From positions 131,894,112-131,958,111 of the forward strand of contig OZ024823.1 in assembly GCA_964016985.1 (NCBI GenBank): 64,000 bases of DNA, in the 5' to 3' direction. The notes beneath the pieces were generated by a model, which had not been told where the DNA came from, ran no database searches, and saw only the letters and a program-made list of their open reading frames with translations. The position numbers and the translations under genes are program-made. The DNA is from Anodontia alba (lineage: Eukaryota > Mollusca > Bivalvia > Lucinida > Lucinidae). This document shows, piece by piece, positions 11,465 through 23,600 of the stretch. Position 1 is the stretch's first letter. The number at the start of each line of letters is the position of its first letter.

Positions 11465-12151
11465 TACGAAAGACCGGCAGTGACTTTTCAACTACATTAA
11501 TTCAAGGTTTCAACTTCACGAATTCACGATTTCAGCTTCACGAATTCACGATTTCAACTTCACGAATTCAACTTCACGAATTCCACTTCATGAATTCACG
11601 AATTCAACTTCACGAATTCACGAATTCAACTTCATGAATTCACGAATTCAACTTCACGAATTCCACTTCACGAATTCAACTTCACGAATTCACGAATTCA
11701 ACTTCATGAATTCACGAATTCAACTTCACGAATTCACGAATTCAGCTTCAAGAATTCATGAATTCAACTTCATGAATTCAACTGTTGAATTCGTGAAGTT
11801 GAATTCGTGAAGTTGAATTCGTGAATTCGTGAAGTTGAATTCGTGAAGTTGAATTCGTGAATTCGTGAAGTTGAATTCGTGAATTCGTGAAGTTGAATTC
11901 GTGAAGTGGAATTCGTGAAGTTGAATTCGTGAATTCGTGAAGTTGAATTCGTGAATTCGTGAAGTTGAATTCGCGAATTCGTGAAGTTGAATTCGTGAAT
12001 TCGTGAAGTTGAATTCGTGAAGTTGAATTCGTGAAGTTGAAATCGTGAATTCGTGAAGTTGAATTCGTGAATTCGTGAAGTTGAAATCGTGAATTCGTGA
12101 AGTTTAAACCTTGAATTAATGTAGTTGAAGTGACACTACCGGTCTTTCGTA
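11465..12151. mobile_element. Foldback element with arms of GAATTC tandem repeats
   Basis: Outer inverted repeats of about 50 bp begin TACGAAAGACCGG (11465) and end CCGGTCTTTCGTA (12151), continuing inward as CTACATTAATTCAAGG and its complement. Between them the left arm (11515-11780) is tandem ACGAATTCAACTTC units, and the right arm (11785-12105) is the reverse complement (GAAGTTGAATTCGT), meeting near 11785. The units are 14 bp, with 10-bp variants lacking the AACTTC block. Dozens of GAATTC sites result. Long inverted termini made of short tandem repeats are the hallmark of foldback elements (FB of Drosophila is the named example). The 170-codon minus-strand ORF across it is repeat translation, not a gene. 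Confidence 0.85.
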
Positions 12152-13494
12152 GTTTCTTCATATATTCAACTGTAATCAATAAAAGTGCATGCACGCAGTG
12201 AAACAAGTCATCAAATTGTGCAGGCTGGTTAGGCATTCTCTTTCCGCACAAACACCGAACACAGGCATGCAGAGGGTGTGGAATTATCAAATGTTATTAC
12301 TTGTCCACGGATAAGTAAATGGTAAAAATCCACTTGTCCCTTTAGCGTGTATGATTTGCTTAAAAATTGATTGGTGCACCATCCATCTACTTGTTTCATT
12401 AAAAATGGGGTACGTATACACTTCGTTTGTGTAAGGGAGGCAATTTTAAAATAAGCAAAAACACAACCCCTCAGAACGTAAATTTCAGCTCAGCTTTCAT
12501 TTTGGATGAATAAAAAATATTAAGCTAGCATGTTCTCTTTGCTTAATTCTAAAAGTCCCCTACCCAATTGCATACGAATTTGATTTTAAAGCATTCGTTG
12601 GCGTTATGTTCAACCAAAGAGCCTAAGTATAGCTGAGGACATTGCCTGTGGATTGAGTGCAGTGGCGGATTAAAAAAGTAGTCGGAGGGTTCGGTCGAAT
12701 CTCCCTTTGACTCGAAATTTCATTTACATTGGAAATCTTTCGGATAAATCTGACAGATATCGGATACTTTTCCTTCTACTTCTTTTCAAAAAGTCAACAA
12801 ATTTTACTACCTGTAATTGTTTGTAACATTGCTGGGTGAGTGACAAACAGTGTTCTGTGGCGTCTTATCTGGGTCTACATCATTTGCTCAGGCCTATCTG
12901 TCCGAATACGTAGAGTAAGTACGGTTATATGATTAAATCGAACCTCCTCGGAAATTCTCCTGAATCCGCACCTGTAAGGGCATTAAATGCCAAGATAAGG
13001 ACCTACTTTTTTAAAAACATTCTTGAAATAAGCATTTGTTTTACGAGTTGAAATATACACCTATTACCAATTTCGCTGCTCTCGTCACTCATAAAACATC
13101 TCGTCACTCATATCCACTAGTGCTAATTCCGTCCTATAATTTTAGCATTTTTCCGTTTTTGTTGGTTGCATTGGTGGTTTGCATTGGTATGATTGTAATA
13201 CGTATGCCAAATGACCGTGTCTGTCCAATTCAAGTCGTTACGCAAGATGCAGATATGGCTGAAAACATTAATATTAACGGGTAAATCGTCCAAAATGACA
13301 CCGAATTCGAAGCGAATCAATCAATTATACATACTGATGTAAATCATAGTTAACATTTGTCATGATGTAGGTTAAACTGCCAGGCAATTTAATTCTGTAG
13401 AGAAGGAAAAGAAGTGATCACTTCAAATCGTATCCAAAACAAATACTTCAAATGCGAAGAAACATAAAATACCAATCTTTATTTTGAGTCAGAG
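12152..13494. other. No gene or repeat recognised
   Basis: AT-rich; the opposing short frames at 13036-13320 overlap on both strands and show no domain. Confidence 0.45.
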
Positions 13495-14125
13495 TCAAAA
13501 GACGGTAAGAGAAAAATCCAGAGAGTGCCATAATCACACACCGCAGCCCTTCCCAGACTCCAAGAGGAAGAGGAAACCGGCCGACCAAACAATCGAACAA
13601 ACGTACGAAAAGCACTAAGATTAGCTCTCTCTTCCCCAAGCCAGGTAATCGCAATGCTAAAAGGACTGCAAAACACAAGAACAAAATGACACAAGGTAAG
13701 ACATAAAACAAATCGCCTCGTAGAATAAACCACAAAGCAACAAAGAGTAAGACTAACACCGGAACCACCGCCTTAGAACGGTCAGTAGAGTAAACCACCG
13801 GGGGTTTAAAGCACTTTTACAGCTAGCCTATTTCACCCTGGGTCCCGATGCTACTCTTAATACAGAAATACATAAAAAAATTCGGTTCGCATAAAGGCTC
13901 CCAACTCAGTCAATGCATCAAAGCGAAAACATAAAAATCAAATTAATCACTATAATAAACAAAGACGAGTACTCACGGCTCATTCTACTGTATGCCAGAG
14001 TAAATGAAAACCAATAGTTGAACCACGGCTGGCCAAGCCAAAGACGTATCGTCAAGCCCCAACCCACTGGTTAAAATTTTACGAAGAGGCCGTCATTGAG
14101 TCTGAGGCCCGAACCAAAAGACTTT
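13495..14125 (-). repeat. 3' untranslated part of the RT family, 5'-truncated copy
   Basis: Closely matches 15935-16530 along its whole length, including CCGCAGCCCTTCC, TTAGCTCTCTCTTCCCCAA, CACCGGGGGTTTAAAGCACT and CGTCAAGCCCCAACC. It ends in ATTGAGTCTGAGGCCCGAAC, the point where coding sequence starts in the 16.5-kb copy, so this is a 5'-truncated insertion on the minus strand. Confidence 0.8.
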
Positions 14126-14980
14126 AAAAATGTCCGTTAAAGTTTAAAATCAGCAAGCTAAACGTTTTCCGTTGTTGTTTCTGCAGATGGATCCATAACA
14201 GACAAAAAAAACAACCCTGCACCTACGTCCGTGCGTCGTCTATCGTCCGTTATGAGTGTCGAGTTGTCCCGTCTTCCTTGCTGTAGACAAGTCGAGAAGA
14301 TGAATTAAATGCGACTGTGTAAGGTCTTGGAAATGTTTCCATGAGTTACGAATATAATTTAATAAGGCGGGGCTCATTTTCTACTTGCCGCATTTTTATC
14401 ATGAGGACTTTCTGCTTTTTTTTTTTTTTTTTTTTGTTTTGTTTTAATGTACCTCAGCCCACTTTCTGCACAAATAGCGACAATTCAGAGAACCATATCT
14501 GCATGAATAGACGTAGGTAAAAAATAAATTTAACGCATTTTAGACTGGGTCAACTCCCCCATACAACATACTGAAAGAATCCAATTTCTATTTGTCAGAC
14601 TGTATGATTTAGATGTTCCTAGACAAGTCAAAGCACTGAGAATAATGATACTGGCGAACAAGATTATCATATATGCTATTGAGTTTTTGTTGTTTGTTAC
14701 ATTAGAGACACGCACACTTAGGAATAACCTTGAAACTTTGCCTAGAATCGCTTCCAAATTGGGGCTATTCTTAAAGGAAAGAAATAGCTCTCAAGGGAGC
14801 AAATTCTGTCCTTTTAGAGCAGCCCATATGGTAAATAAGCCAAATATTTAATGTTAATGACACTTTATTATGGATATTTTTCTTACGCATGTTACGCAAT
14901 GAACGCCACGCCTATAGTATAAAGTAGTCATACTTTTCACAAGTATCCGCATATTCAGTAGTAAAAGTTCGTTCTTGTAT
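14126..14980. other. No gene recognised
   Basis: Contains a T-run near 14420-14436 and a fragment GGGAGCAAATTCTGTCCTTT (14797-14816) that recurs with variation near 26640 and 53080. No coding evidence. Confidence 0.4.
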
Positions 14981-14984
14981 CTGA

Positions 14985-15117
14985 GAAGAGTCTTCGCAGG
15001 GCACTCGGTGGGTAGCCAAGGATCAAAAGCGTCTTCGGGCGGACAGCGAAGACTCTGCGCTAAGGCGCGCACAGACTGATCCGAGTCTTCAGTTGGCACA
15101 AATGCAATCTTGTAGAA
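14985..15117. repeat. Dispersed GAGTCTTCGC / CTGATC palindromic element, copy 1
   Basis: Contains GAGTCTTCGCAGGGC, CGGACAGCGAAGACTCTGCG and ACAGACTGATCCGAGTCTTC, self-complementary in several registers. Relatives lie at 24590-24720, 35370-35510, 46600-46650, 49640-49770 and 57380-57545. Confidence 0.6.
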
Positions 15118-15608
15118 TATGCTGAGCCCCGGTTTAATTCTGTTGTCCCGTTTCTTTAACGTAGGTCACAGAGGTCTGACTATTAACCACAGGGAGCGGG
15201 GATTACATTATAGAGGAACAGAATCGAAGAAAACAGATCCTTTACTTACAGAATGGAAGGCGGAATATGATCGACTGCCAGACAATCCTGTGCGGCTGGA
15301 TAATTCTGGACAAGTTATTAGGACATGAGCTAGCATATGGATGCTGACACCAGCATACCACTATGATTCTTTTATTATATTTATCATTTTTGCATATATT
15401 TTTTGTTCTAAAAACTCTGCTTCCTCTATTAAATATAACTTGTTAGCATTCGATACTTTGGGACTGTACCAGTCTGTTATGTGGGTTACGTTAAAGATAT
15501 TTCATATAAACACGCTTAGTGATATACAAATGACAATTTCAATCAGTTTAGAGTACCTTTCAGGCTATTCTTTTCACCAAGTTAACTAGTTGTCAACTAT
15601 TTCAGACT
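15118..15608. other. No gene recognised
   Basis: Open frames of 69 and 82 codons (15119-15328, 15341-15589) occur on the plus strand. The first has a charged, non-repetitive C-terminal half, but nothing I recognise and no splice context that would support an exon. Confidence 0.35.
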
Positions 15609-15610
15609 AC

Positions 15611-15910
15611 AGTCGGCCTCGGTGGCTCAACTGGATGCGCGTCCGACTGGAGGCCAGGAGGTCGCGGGTTCGACCCCCGCCAAGGTTGGTAACATTCTTT
15701 CGTGGAGATTGATTATAAAATATATTCTGCGGTCTCTCTTTCTCTTTTGATGATTCAAGAAGGGCAGTTTCTAGCGAAAGGATGTGCACAATACTGGTTA
15801 ACCGCTTAGAAGACTAAGCCTGTCAAGTAAAACTGTGGTTAGGTAAACTGACCGCGCTCGACATGACTCTATTGGATGAGTGGGCCGTAAAACCTCAACA
15901 CAAACAAAAC
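15611..15910 (+). mobile_element. tRNA-derived SINE, family 1, full-length copy
   Basis: The head carries box A-like GGTGGCTCAACTGG and box B-like GCGGGTTCGACCCCCGCC, as in RNA polymerase III promoters. The body contains GATTCAAGAAGGGCAGTT, GTGCACAATACTGGTTAACC and CTGACCGCGCTCGACATGA, and ends with an A/C-rich tail (AACACAAACAAAAC). Other copies: 38595-38905 (+), 39139-39425 (-), 53488-53790 (+), and partial ones at 27770-27925 and 42664-42775 (-). Confidence 0.85.
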
Positions 15911-15934
15911 TTTCAGACTGCAATTAAAAAAGAT

Positions 15935-17085
15935 AAGCGAAAAGTCCAGGTTGTGCCACAATCACAAACCGCAGCCCTTCCTAGACACCAAGAGGAAGAG
16001 GCAACCAATAAAACCAAACAGACATAAATCGAACAAACGTACGTAAAGCACTAAGATTAGCTCTCTCTTCCCCAAGTGAGGTAATCGCAATGCTGAAAGG
16101 ACTGAAAAACAAAAGAAGATAATAACACAAGGTAAGACATAAAACAAATCGTCTCGTAGAATAAGCCACAAAGCAACAAAGAGTAATACCAACACCAGGA
16201 CCATCTCCTTAGAACGGTCAGTAGAGTAAACCACCGGGGGTTTAAAGCACTTTTACAGCTAGCCAACTTCACTCTGGGTCCCGATGCTACTCTTAATACA
16301 GAAATACATAAAAAAAAATCGGTTCGCATAAAGGCTCCCAACTCAGTCAATGCATCAAAGCGAAAACAAAAATTAATCACTATAATAAACAAGAACGAAT
16401 ACGCATGGCTAATTCTACTGTATGCAAGAATAAATGAAAACCAATAGTTAACCACGGCGGGCCAAGCCAAAGACATATCCTCAAGCCCCAACCCATTGGT
16501 TAAAGCTTTACGAAGAGGCTGTCATTGAGTCTGAGGCCCGAACCGCCGTCGTGCAATTAAAGAGTGAAGCATAGCCATCAACAATGATTGGGTTGACAGG
16601 TAGGACATAAATCTCCAGGCTACAGCCAGTTCTTTTATAACGGTTAATAAGTTTTCTGAATTGCTCCGAAAAGTTAGATTTTCCTACAGTTTTTCTAAAT
16701 CTGTAAACTAAGACACGTAAAATGCTGGTTCCGATGTACCTTGTTGCAGAAGTGTTTTCAGACTGACGCTATATTTTTCTACCAAGCCACTGTGTCTGCG
16801 ATAAAATTTCGAAAACGCCTTACGAAGTTTAAAATAATAATAGCCCTGCCTAAGAAGTTTGGCAGTAAGGGCTTTATTACGGCAGTTAGTCACTAAGATT
16901 TGAAGAAGCTCTGGCGAATCTAATAAGATTAGATATGTATACCCCATATGAGGTACGCCGGGGGACATCGACATCCAGAAGAGGGAAATTGACTATATCA
17001 AAATCAAAATCATCCCGTTTATCATAAATTTTGGTGGAAACTGTACCATTAGATATACATAGATTCACCAATAAGCTGGTTAGAA
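15935..17085 (-). pseudogene. RT-family copy: C-terminal coding end plus 3' tail (copy 3)
   Basis: On the minus strand the coding part runs from about 17085 to 16530. It has STKIYDKRDDFDFDIVNFP, DVPRRTSYGVYISNLIRFAR, then after a frameshift near 16890 NKALTAKLLRQGYYYFKLRK, KFYRRHSGL, LLQQGTSEPAFY and a FRKTVGKS block. The 3' tail (16520-15935) follows and ends AAGTCCAGGTTGTGCCACAA on the plus strand. The family is an RT whose SRYLDD block is visible at 63.2 kb. The KIYDKRDDFDF region follows the RT core in many marine invertebrate elements, and I place it near Penelope-like RTs only tentatively. It is 5'-truncated and frameshifted. Confidence 0.75.
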
Positions 17086-17920
17086 GTTCACGCCCAGGTT
17101 AACTATAGATAACTAGGTAGCTAACATCGTTAACTAGACGTTTACCTACTGCAGATTCTGTTACAGGAATAATTTACATCACACATGTATAACTGCAAAA
17201 AAATAAAATAAAATAAAAATCAATATAGTTACAAAGTAAATTAGTAAATTAATTCATTTATAATTGAATGCATATTTTGTCATTTACTATTTTTAATAAT
17301 ATACCTTTCAATATATATAAAAGCGTGTACAAGTTTCATACATATGAATTCTGCTAGTATATTGATATATTTAATTTTGATGATTCTTTCTTTTTTTCTT
17401 TCGTTTTCTCTTTTTATTTACCTTCAAAAGCGTCTTGAATTTATATTTTCATATATGTTGTATGAATTCTGCTAGAATATTAATAGATTTTTATCATTAT
17501 TATTATTATTATTATTATTTGTCTTTCTTTTTTCTTACTTTACTTTTCTTTCTTTCTATTTTTTTTTCTTTCACTGCAGTCTTTGAAAATGCCCATTTTC
17601 TTAATACTCCTAAATTTTAGGTGTTACAGGTCTAGGCTAAAAGTACAGACTACAGACCCATACTATAAATCAGATTTCTCCAAAATGAACTGCTCTTGGT
17701 TGAGCAATCTTAACTGTTTTCCATGCTGTCAGTATATTTTCGGCCATATTTGTATATGATAAAACCACGGTGTTCAAGTTTTAAGATAATTACAGCAATA
17801 TTGGAGGTGTCCAAATTAATGCCAACTTTACGGGTATTGACATTTGATATACAAGTAGCCAATAGACCAAATAAGGTGTGTAATTTATGTTAATTGAAGG
17901 TAATTCTCTGTCCATTCACT
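17086..17920. other. AT-rich non-coding with ATT microsatellite
   Basis: Contains an ATT-type run (about 17495-17520) and pyrimidine-rich low-complexity sequence (17385-17575). No gene seen. Confidence 0.5.
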
Positions 17921-17924
17921 ATAA

Positions 17925-18005
17925 AACGTGTATTGTGAGTACTCATTAGAAGCGCATAGGCGTGGCGCTTCTAATGAATACATACAACATGTGTTTTTAT
18001 GGAGA
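17925..18005. mobile_element. Palindromic core with GTACTCATTAGAA (copy D)
   Basis: GTGAGTACTCATTAGAAGCG pairs with CGCTTCTAATGAATACATAC around a CATAGGCGTGG loop near 17965. Same hairpin motif as the other GTACTC elements. Confidence 0.6.
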
Positions 18006-18233
18006 ATTAAGAAAATCATTTAATTAAATGTAAGTAATTTGAAAAGACAGAAATGAATGAATAAATGAATAAAAATCAGCATTTTATGATAAACATTGAC
18101 TGAAGAAAGAAAGATAGAAGCATATGGATAATGAATACAGAGGAAAGACCTATGTCATCCTCTTCGTAACATCAAAGGGAATTCTGCATACCTCCGTTAT
18201 TAAATTAGGCTATCGTGAGACATTTGTTTGTTG

Positions 18234-18757
18234 TTACGGCCTGGCAATCCCACCTTCGATGATCTGTCTTGGCAGATTACGCATAGCTTGTAGGAATATA
18301 TTCAGTCTCTGACACATGCGTCAGGAAATGACTCTTTGGCTCAGTGGTTAGAGTATTGGATTTTTATCCGGACAGACCGAGTTCTAATCCCTCGATAGGC
18401 GAGAATTTTTCAGCTATGCTTTATTCCTATGTTACGACTTTCATGTCGTAAGATGGAGGCTCGTCCGGGATGGGACTTTATTTAGCCGAAAATGACTTCG
18501 CGTCATCATTAATGGACTTCCTTGAAAACGGGGAGCGTTACGGCCTGGCACTCCTACCTTCGATCACAAGTGCTTGAAGTTAATATTTACAGTATCAGAA
18601 TAGTCTCTGCGATTTTCGATTCTTCGAAATCGTAAACTTGTAAAATTTTGATAAACGAGAAACAACCTCAAGCTCCTGTGCCTTCGAATATCTGCCTCGG
18701 CAGATTACTCATACCTTGTAGGAATATATTTAATTCTGACACCAGCGTCAAGGAGTC
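18234..18757 (+). repeat. tRNA-like element between direct repeats
   Basis: 18340-18412 resembles a tRNA or tRNA-SINE head: TGGCTCAGTGGTTAGAG (box A) and GAGTTCTAATCCC (box B). It is bracketed by direct repeats of about 65 bp: 18261-18327 (ATCTGTCTTGGCAGATTACG, ending GCGTCAGGAA) and 18690-18757 (ATCTGCCTCGGCAGATTACT, ending GCGTCAAGGA). In addition GTTACGGCCTGGCA followed by ACCTTCGATG or ACCTTCGATC occurs at 18234 and 18538. The arrangement suggests a tandemly duplicated unit, or insertion followed by duplication. A functional tRNA is unlikely because the D-arm and acceptor pairing are poor. Confidence 0.5.
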
Positions 18758-20150
18758 GATTCTTTGGCCTTTTTCACAAAAACAAACGAGCGCAATTAAT
18801 TCGTACAGTCAATTTCACTACGAAAATTCCCGAGTCGCTACGGAAATTGACGACCAGATTCCGGAGCTAATTGTGTTATAAAAAAAAATATCAACCAATC
18901 AAATGCTGGCGGTAAACAAAACGGCGATGGTCATAAAAGGGGCTCAGAGAAGGAAACTCAAGCTTATTTGATAGTTTCTTTTGAAGTAAAATATGCAAGG
19001 ATTGTGTATGTGACATATTTTTGCTGTTTCCTTGGCTGAAATGCGTGTCTTTTCAACAAAAGGCATTTTTGAATGAAAAAAAAAAAAAAAATCAGCGGTG
19101 TAATGTTTACTGTAACACAGGCTTTTTACTTACATGAACGTGTCCCGTTGTAAACAATTCGAAACTTTCTTCACGGGTGGCTTTGAAATCCGCTGTGGTT
19201 TGAACAAAATATGTTAGAATAGTTGTTCATGACTGTGGGCAAATGAGCTTTGGAATATGATTGTTTCAACTCTAAATGACCCGCAGAATTTGTTTGACAG
19301 CCGGCTGCTGACTGAAGCGGTCGCCACTTTTCCGCTAGAAATCTATTGGTTAACTGAGTCATGTGACATAGGGCCTTGTGACTTGAATGACGAGCGGTTT
19401 ACGGAAAAATATTGAATCGCTATGAAAACGACTATTGTTTCTCAGTTTTGTAGGGTAACTATTGATTGTTTGTTGCGTGAAAACATTGATTTATTATATG
19501 AACCAAATGTCCATATATTCGAGGCTGTGCAAGCATATACCAAAACAGTAAAAGATTTTAAGACTGGCTCTTTCACCTAACTTATAATTTATTATGAATT
19601 ATAATTATGATTTTTGTACTGGCTTTGAATATAGCACATTTTAGTTAGTCTTGGAAAGATACATAAGTATATATAATATAGAATTGGAAAGATACATAAG
19701 TATATATAATATAGAATGTCTTGAAACTGAATATAGAATCCCTCAGCTACCCGGGTTTTGAACGCTTGATCTATGCTTTCATCCCTCTGTAGATTCGGTA
19801 TAATCAATCTCCACCCGTATGTATGGATTATGTCTATGAAATTTTTCTTCCTTTTTTTTTTTTTTTTTTTTTACATTATTAATTCATTTGTTTTCTTCTG
19901 GTACCTCTTTACTACGTAGTTTGCCTTCTGTTTATAGCATTTATGCTAATCGGTTGCAGCTATTTATGATTTCCGTCTCTTATATAACCATCTGCTTACT
20001 CTGTAAATATGTTTTGGCCATAAATGTTCACAATAGATATTGTATGTATTAGGAGATGACCTAAATAAGCAGTATGCTTTCGTTCAAATTCTAATGAGTA
20101 TTGTGTGTATGCATGACTGTATTAATTCGATGAAATAAAATATCTTTAAA
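18758..20150. other. Non-coding; short tandem duplication at 19651-19718
   Basis: The unit GGAAAGATACATAAGTATAT with its following ATAATATAGAAT occurs twice at about 19651 and 19686. T-run near 19853-19872. No gene recognised. Confidence 0.45.
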
Positions 20151-20692
20151 CCAAACCGGCGGTCGTATGACAAGGAGAATTTTAGTTTAAACATTTATTT
20201 CATGTATAATATTAACATATTTGAACATATACAAGACATGTGTTTACTACATTACAATATTATACAATGGGATTCGGAAGAAAGTCAACAGACTTATGAA
20301 GTCCGTCTCCCATTTTTTGCAAATATGAATGTACAAATACAACATGTGACTTGAAATAGAACAAACTAACAGTGATAAAAAGGACAGAGTGAATTTCAGA
20401 TAGAACAATCGTGAAGGTACATCTTTTCAACCAATGGCTGCTCCACGGGGATGTGGAAATACGTTTTGCACATATGAGTTGGATAAGTAAAATAATGAAC
20501 AATAAATTGATTTATCGTCAGGCTAGGTTTATGTAAGGTTTATTTCTCGACCACAACAAGATTTATCCCATTCCTTAAGAAATGGTACGAATTGAGATTA
20601 AAGAACATTTTAATTTTAGACGACTTTGCTAATTAATAGAAATTTTATTAAACTAATAGAAGCGACTTTTCAATAGTTTTACTTACCATAGA
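20151..20692 (-). other. 3' untranslated region of the LINE
   Basis: Follows the stop codon at 20693-20695 on the minus strand. AATAAA-type signals lie near 20545 and 20197 on that strand. The element's end could not be fixed; no A-tail or short terminal repeat was identified. Confidence 0.45.
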
Positions 20693-23600
20693 TTAATTAT
20701 TTATCATTTCAAAACGTTTTGATTTCGTCAGGAACTCCTGTACGGCGAGGAATATCTGTCTGTTATCAGAGTCAGAGAGTTCCTGACTACCAAAAAGAAA
20801 TACATTTAAGGATGGCTGAAACACCGGAGTTACTCTATTAACAAGTTCTTGTCGCAGGGTTGTATATCGTGTACAGGACATTAAGAAGTGCTGAGTATCT
20901 TCACGTGCTCCACAGACACATATCGGACTATCGATAATATTTTTAGAAAATAAGTGTGCATTAAGAGTACTACATCTCATTCTTAATCGAGCATGATAAA
21001 TTTGGCCAAGTCTTTTACCATCAAAAAAGAACCTAGGTACCGCATTGAGATCAGAATCCAGGCGATGTTCAAAAGAAGATAATGTAGGAGTGTTTCTTCC
21101 TTCCTCAGTTAATTCGTTCCAGTCTCGTGTGACAGAAGGAAGAAAAGATTTATAGTAAAGTTGGGAATTTGCATGTACAGTATTAAGATTCTGTGCATTT
21201 CTCAAGTTATACACGGAATTGTTACCTACGTTGTCAGGCACTAAAGAAGAGAGATAATTAGGAGAAAGACCATTTTTCATTTTATAGAAAAGTTGCAATT
21301 TTTGTTTTTTTCTACGCGAGGCTAAAGTTTCCCACCCAGTTTCAGTATAAAGAGACTCTATGGAAACTAACTTTGTGGCTCCTGTTACAATACGGGCAGC
21401 TTCTATTTGTATTTTCTCTAACTCGTTCGCTTCATAAAGGGTACAGTTATCCCAGACGACATTAGAATACTCAATAACCGGTCTGATAAAAGAAAAATAA
21501 ATGGTCTGTAATGATCGTCTGTCTAGTTTGTATTTAAGCTTTCTCATGATGTTAATGCGGGTCCAGGCCTTCGATTTGATATATTCCAGATGTTCATGCC
21601 AAGTACAATCACTTGATAATACTACCCCAAGATGCTTATGAGAAATTACTTCTTCTATCTGTATTTGATCCATAAAAACAGGAGGATGATATGGTTGATT
21701 TCTTTTTCTTGAAAAAATAATTGATTCGGATTTGGCTGGGTTAAATGTCACAAGCCATGTTTTAGCCCATAAATGTATTTTTTGTAAATCTTCATTTAAC
21801 TGATTAGCAGCATTGACTGGATCTTCTACCACTATGTAAAGACTTGTGTCATCTGCAAAGAGCCTTATAGAAGAGTGGATATTTTCAACAATATCATTGA
21901 TGTATATTAAAAAAAGTAGAGGACCAAGTATCGAACCTTGGGGAACACCTGCTTTTATGGAAGTCCAACCTGAGGCTGTCCCAGGTAGCACGACACGTTG
22001 CTTTCTATTGTTTAAGTAATCGGTAAACCATTGTAAAAGAGATCCAGAAATTCCCACAGAAGAAAGTTTATATAGAAGACCCTTGTGCCATACCCTATCA
22101 AACGCTTTACTAATGTCACAAAATATAGCTCTTACTTCTTTTCCTTCATCTAGCGCTTGACAAAACGTATTATAGAGGTCTGTTAACTGGTTTACTGTTG
22201 AATCTCCAGGCACAAAGCCAGATTGTAAGGTAGTTATAACGTGATTTTCTTGAAAGAAATTAAAAATTCGTTTATAAACTATTTTTTCAAGAACCTTTCC
22301 AACGGTACTTAGAAGGGATATTGGTCTATAGTTAGATACCTCAGATGGATCGTCTTTTTTTAAGATAGGTGTGACATTAGCTTGCTTCCAAATAGATGGA
22401 ACTTTACCTTTATTAAGAGAAAAGTTGAATAGGTCCTGTAAGGGAGATGCTAGAGGCTGCGCAAGCTCTTTAAGAATTTTGTTGCTGATTAAATCAGGTC
22501 CTGATGCTTTACCTGTAGGTAGAGAGAGAAGCGTAGATTTGACTTCTTCAGATGTAATTCTGAGAGAATGGAGGTTATAAAGAGGTGTTATCCTTGTTCG
22601 AGGCAACGAGGCATTGTGTTCGTCCAAAATAGTTTGTTGAGTAAAAAATTCATTTAGTTTATCAGCTTTATGTTCGTCTTTACAATAAATAATATCATTA
22701 CTTTTCAGTGGCGGAATAGAAGAGTCTTGATCCGGCTTTATAAAATATTTTAGGGTTTTCCACCAATCTTTTTGGCAAATATTGGGATCTTTGAGTTTGT
22801 TTTTCAGTTTATCTAACTCTTCATTTTTAGCTTTACGAATTTGAAATGTGACATCATTTCTCACCTGTTTGTAATTATTAAAGTCTGTCTGATTTTTTGA
22901 TCTTTTGTATTTATCATAAAGTCGTTTGCGTTTTCTCATAAGTCGTTTAATATTATTAGTTAACCAAGAAGGATCAGATTTTCGAATGTGTACAAGCTTG
23001 TTTGGAATATGTTTGTTTACAAGATACAAAATTCTGTCGGTAACATTTTGGGCATAAGTATCCACATCATTGTCTTTCACTAGGCTCCAATCAGTTTCAG
23101 TTAACTCATGAGAAAGCGATTGCAAATCACCCCTGTGATATAGATAAATTTGTCTAGAAAACGATGGGGTTATAACTTTATCAAAATTATAAACACAATA
23201 AATAGGGCTATGATATCTTATATTTTGGTCAAGAAATGGTTCACCAACCCCGCTGAGGAATACCCTATTCTTGTTTGATACCAAAAATAGGTCAATAATA
23301 GAATCAGAATTTTCTGTATGGTGTGTTGGTTCTGTTATTATTTGGTTCATATTAAACTGTTGACATAAGTCGTTAATTTTCCTATATAAGGCAGGTTTAG
23401 AAACATCAAAATTAAAATCACCAGTTATTGTTATATTAGCAATATTTGTATCAAATGCAAGGCCAATAGAGTCTTCAATACTAGAATAAATTAAGTTGTT
23501 TGAGCTTGGCGGTCTATAAAAAGTGCCGAGCAATTCTTTCCTATTGTGTAAGGAGATCTCAACCCAAATACATTCAAGTTGTGGAAGTTCAAGGTCACGT

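Noticed and set aside
11500..12110. CRISPR-like regular repeats
   Set aside because: Units are contiguous without spacers and the sequence is clearly eukaryotic.
11778..12290. 170-codon minus-strand ORF with repeats of a NSTSRI/EFNFTNS peptide
   Set aside because: It is the translation of the GAATTC tandem repeat arm; no independent coding evidence.
18340..18412. Possible functional tRNA gene
   Set aside because: Box A and B are present but acceptor and D-stem pairing are poor and it sits in a repeat.
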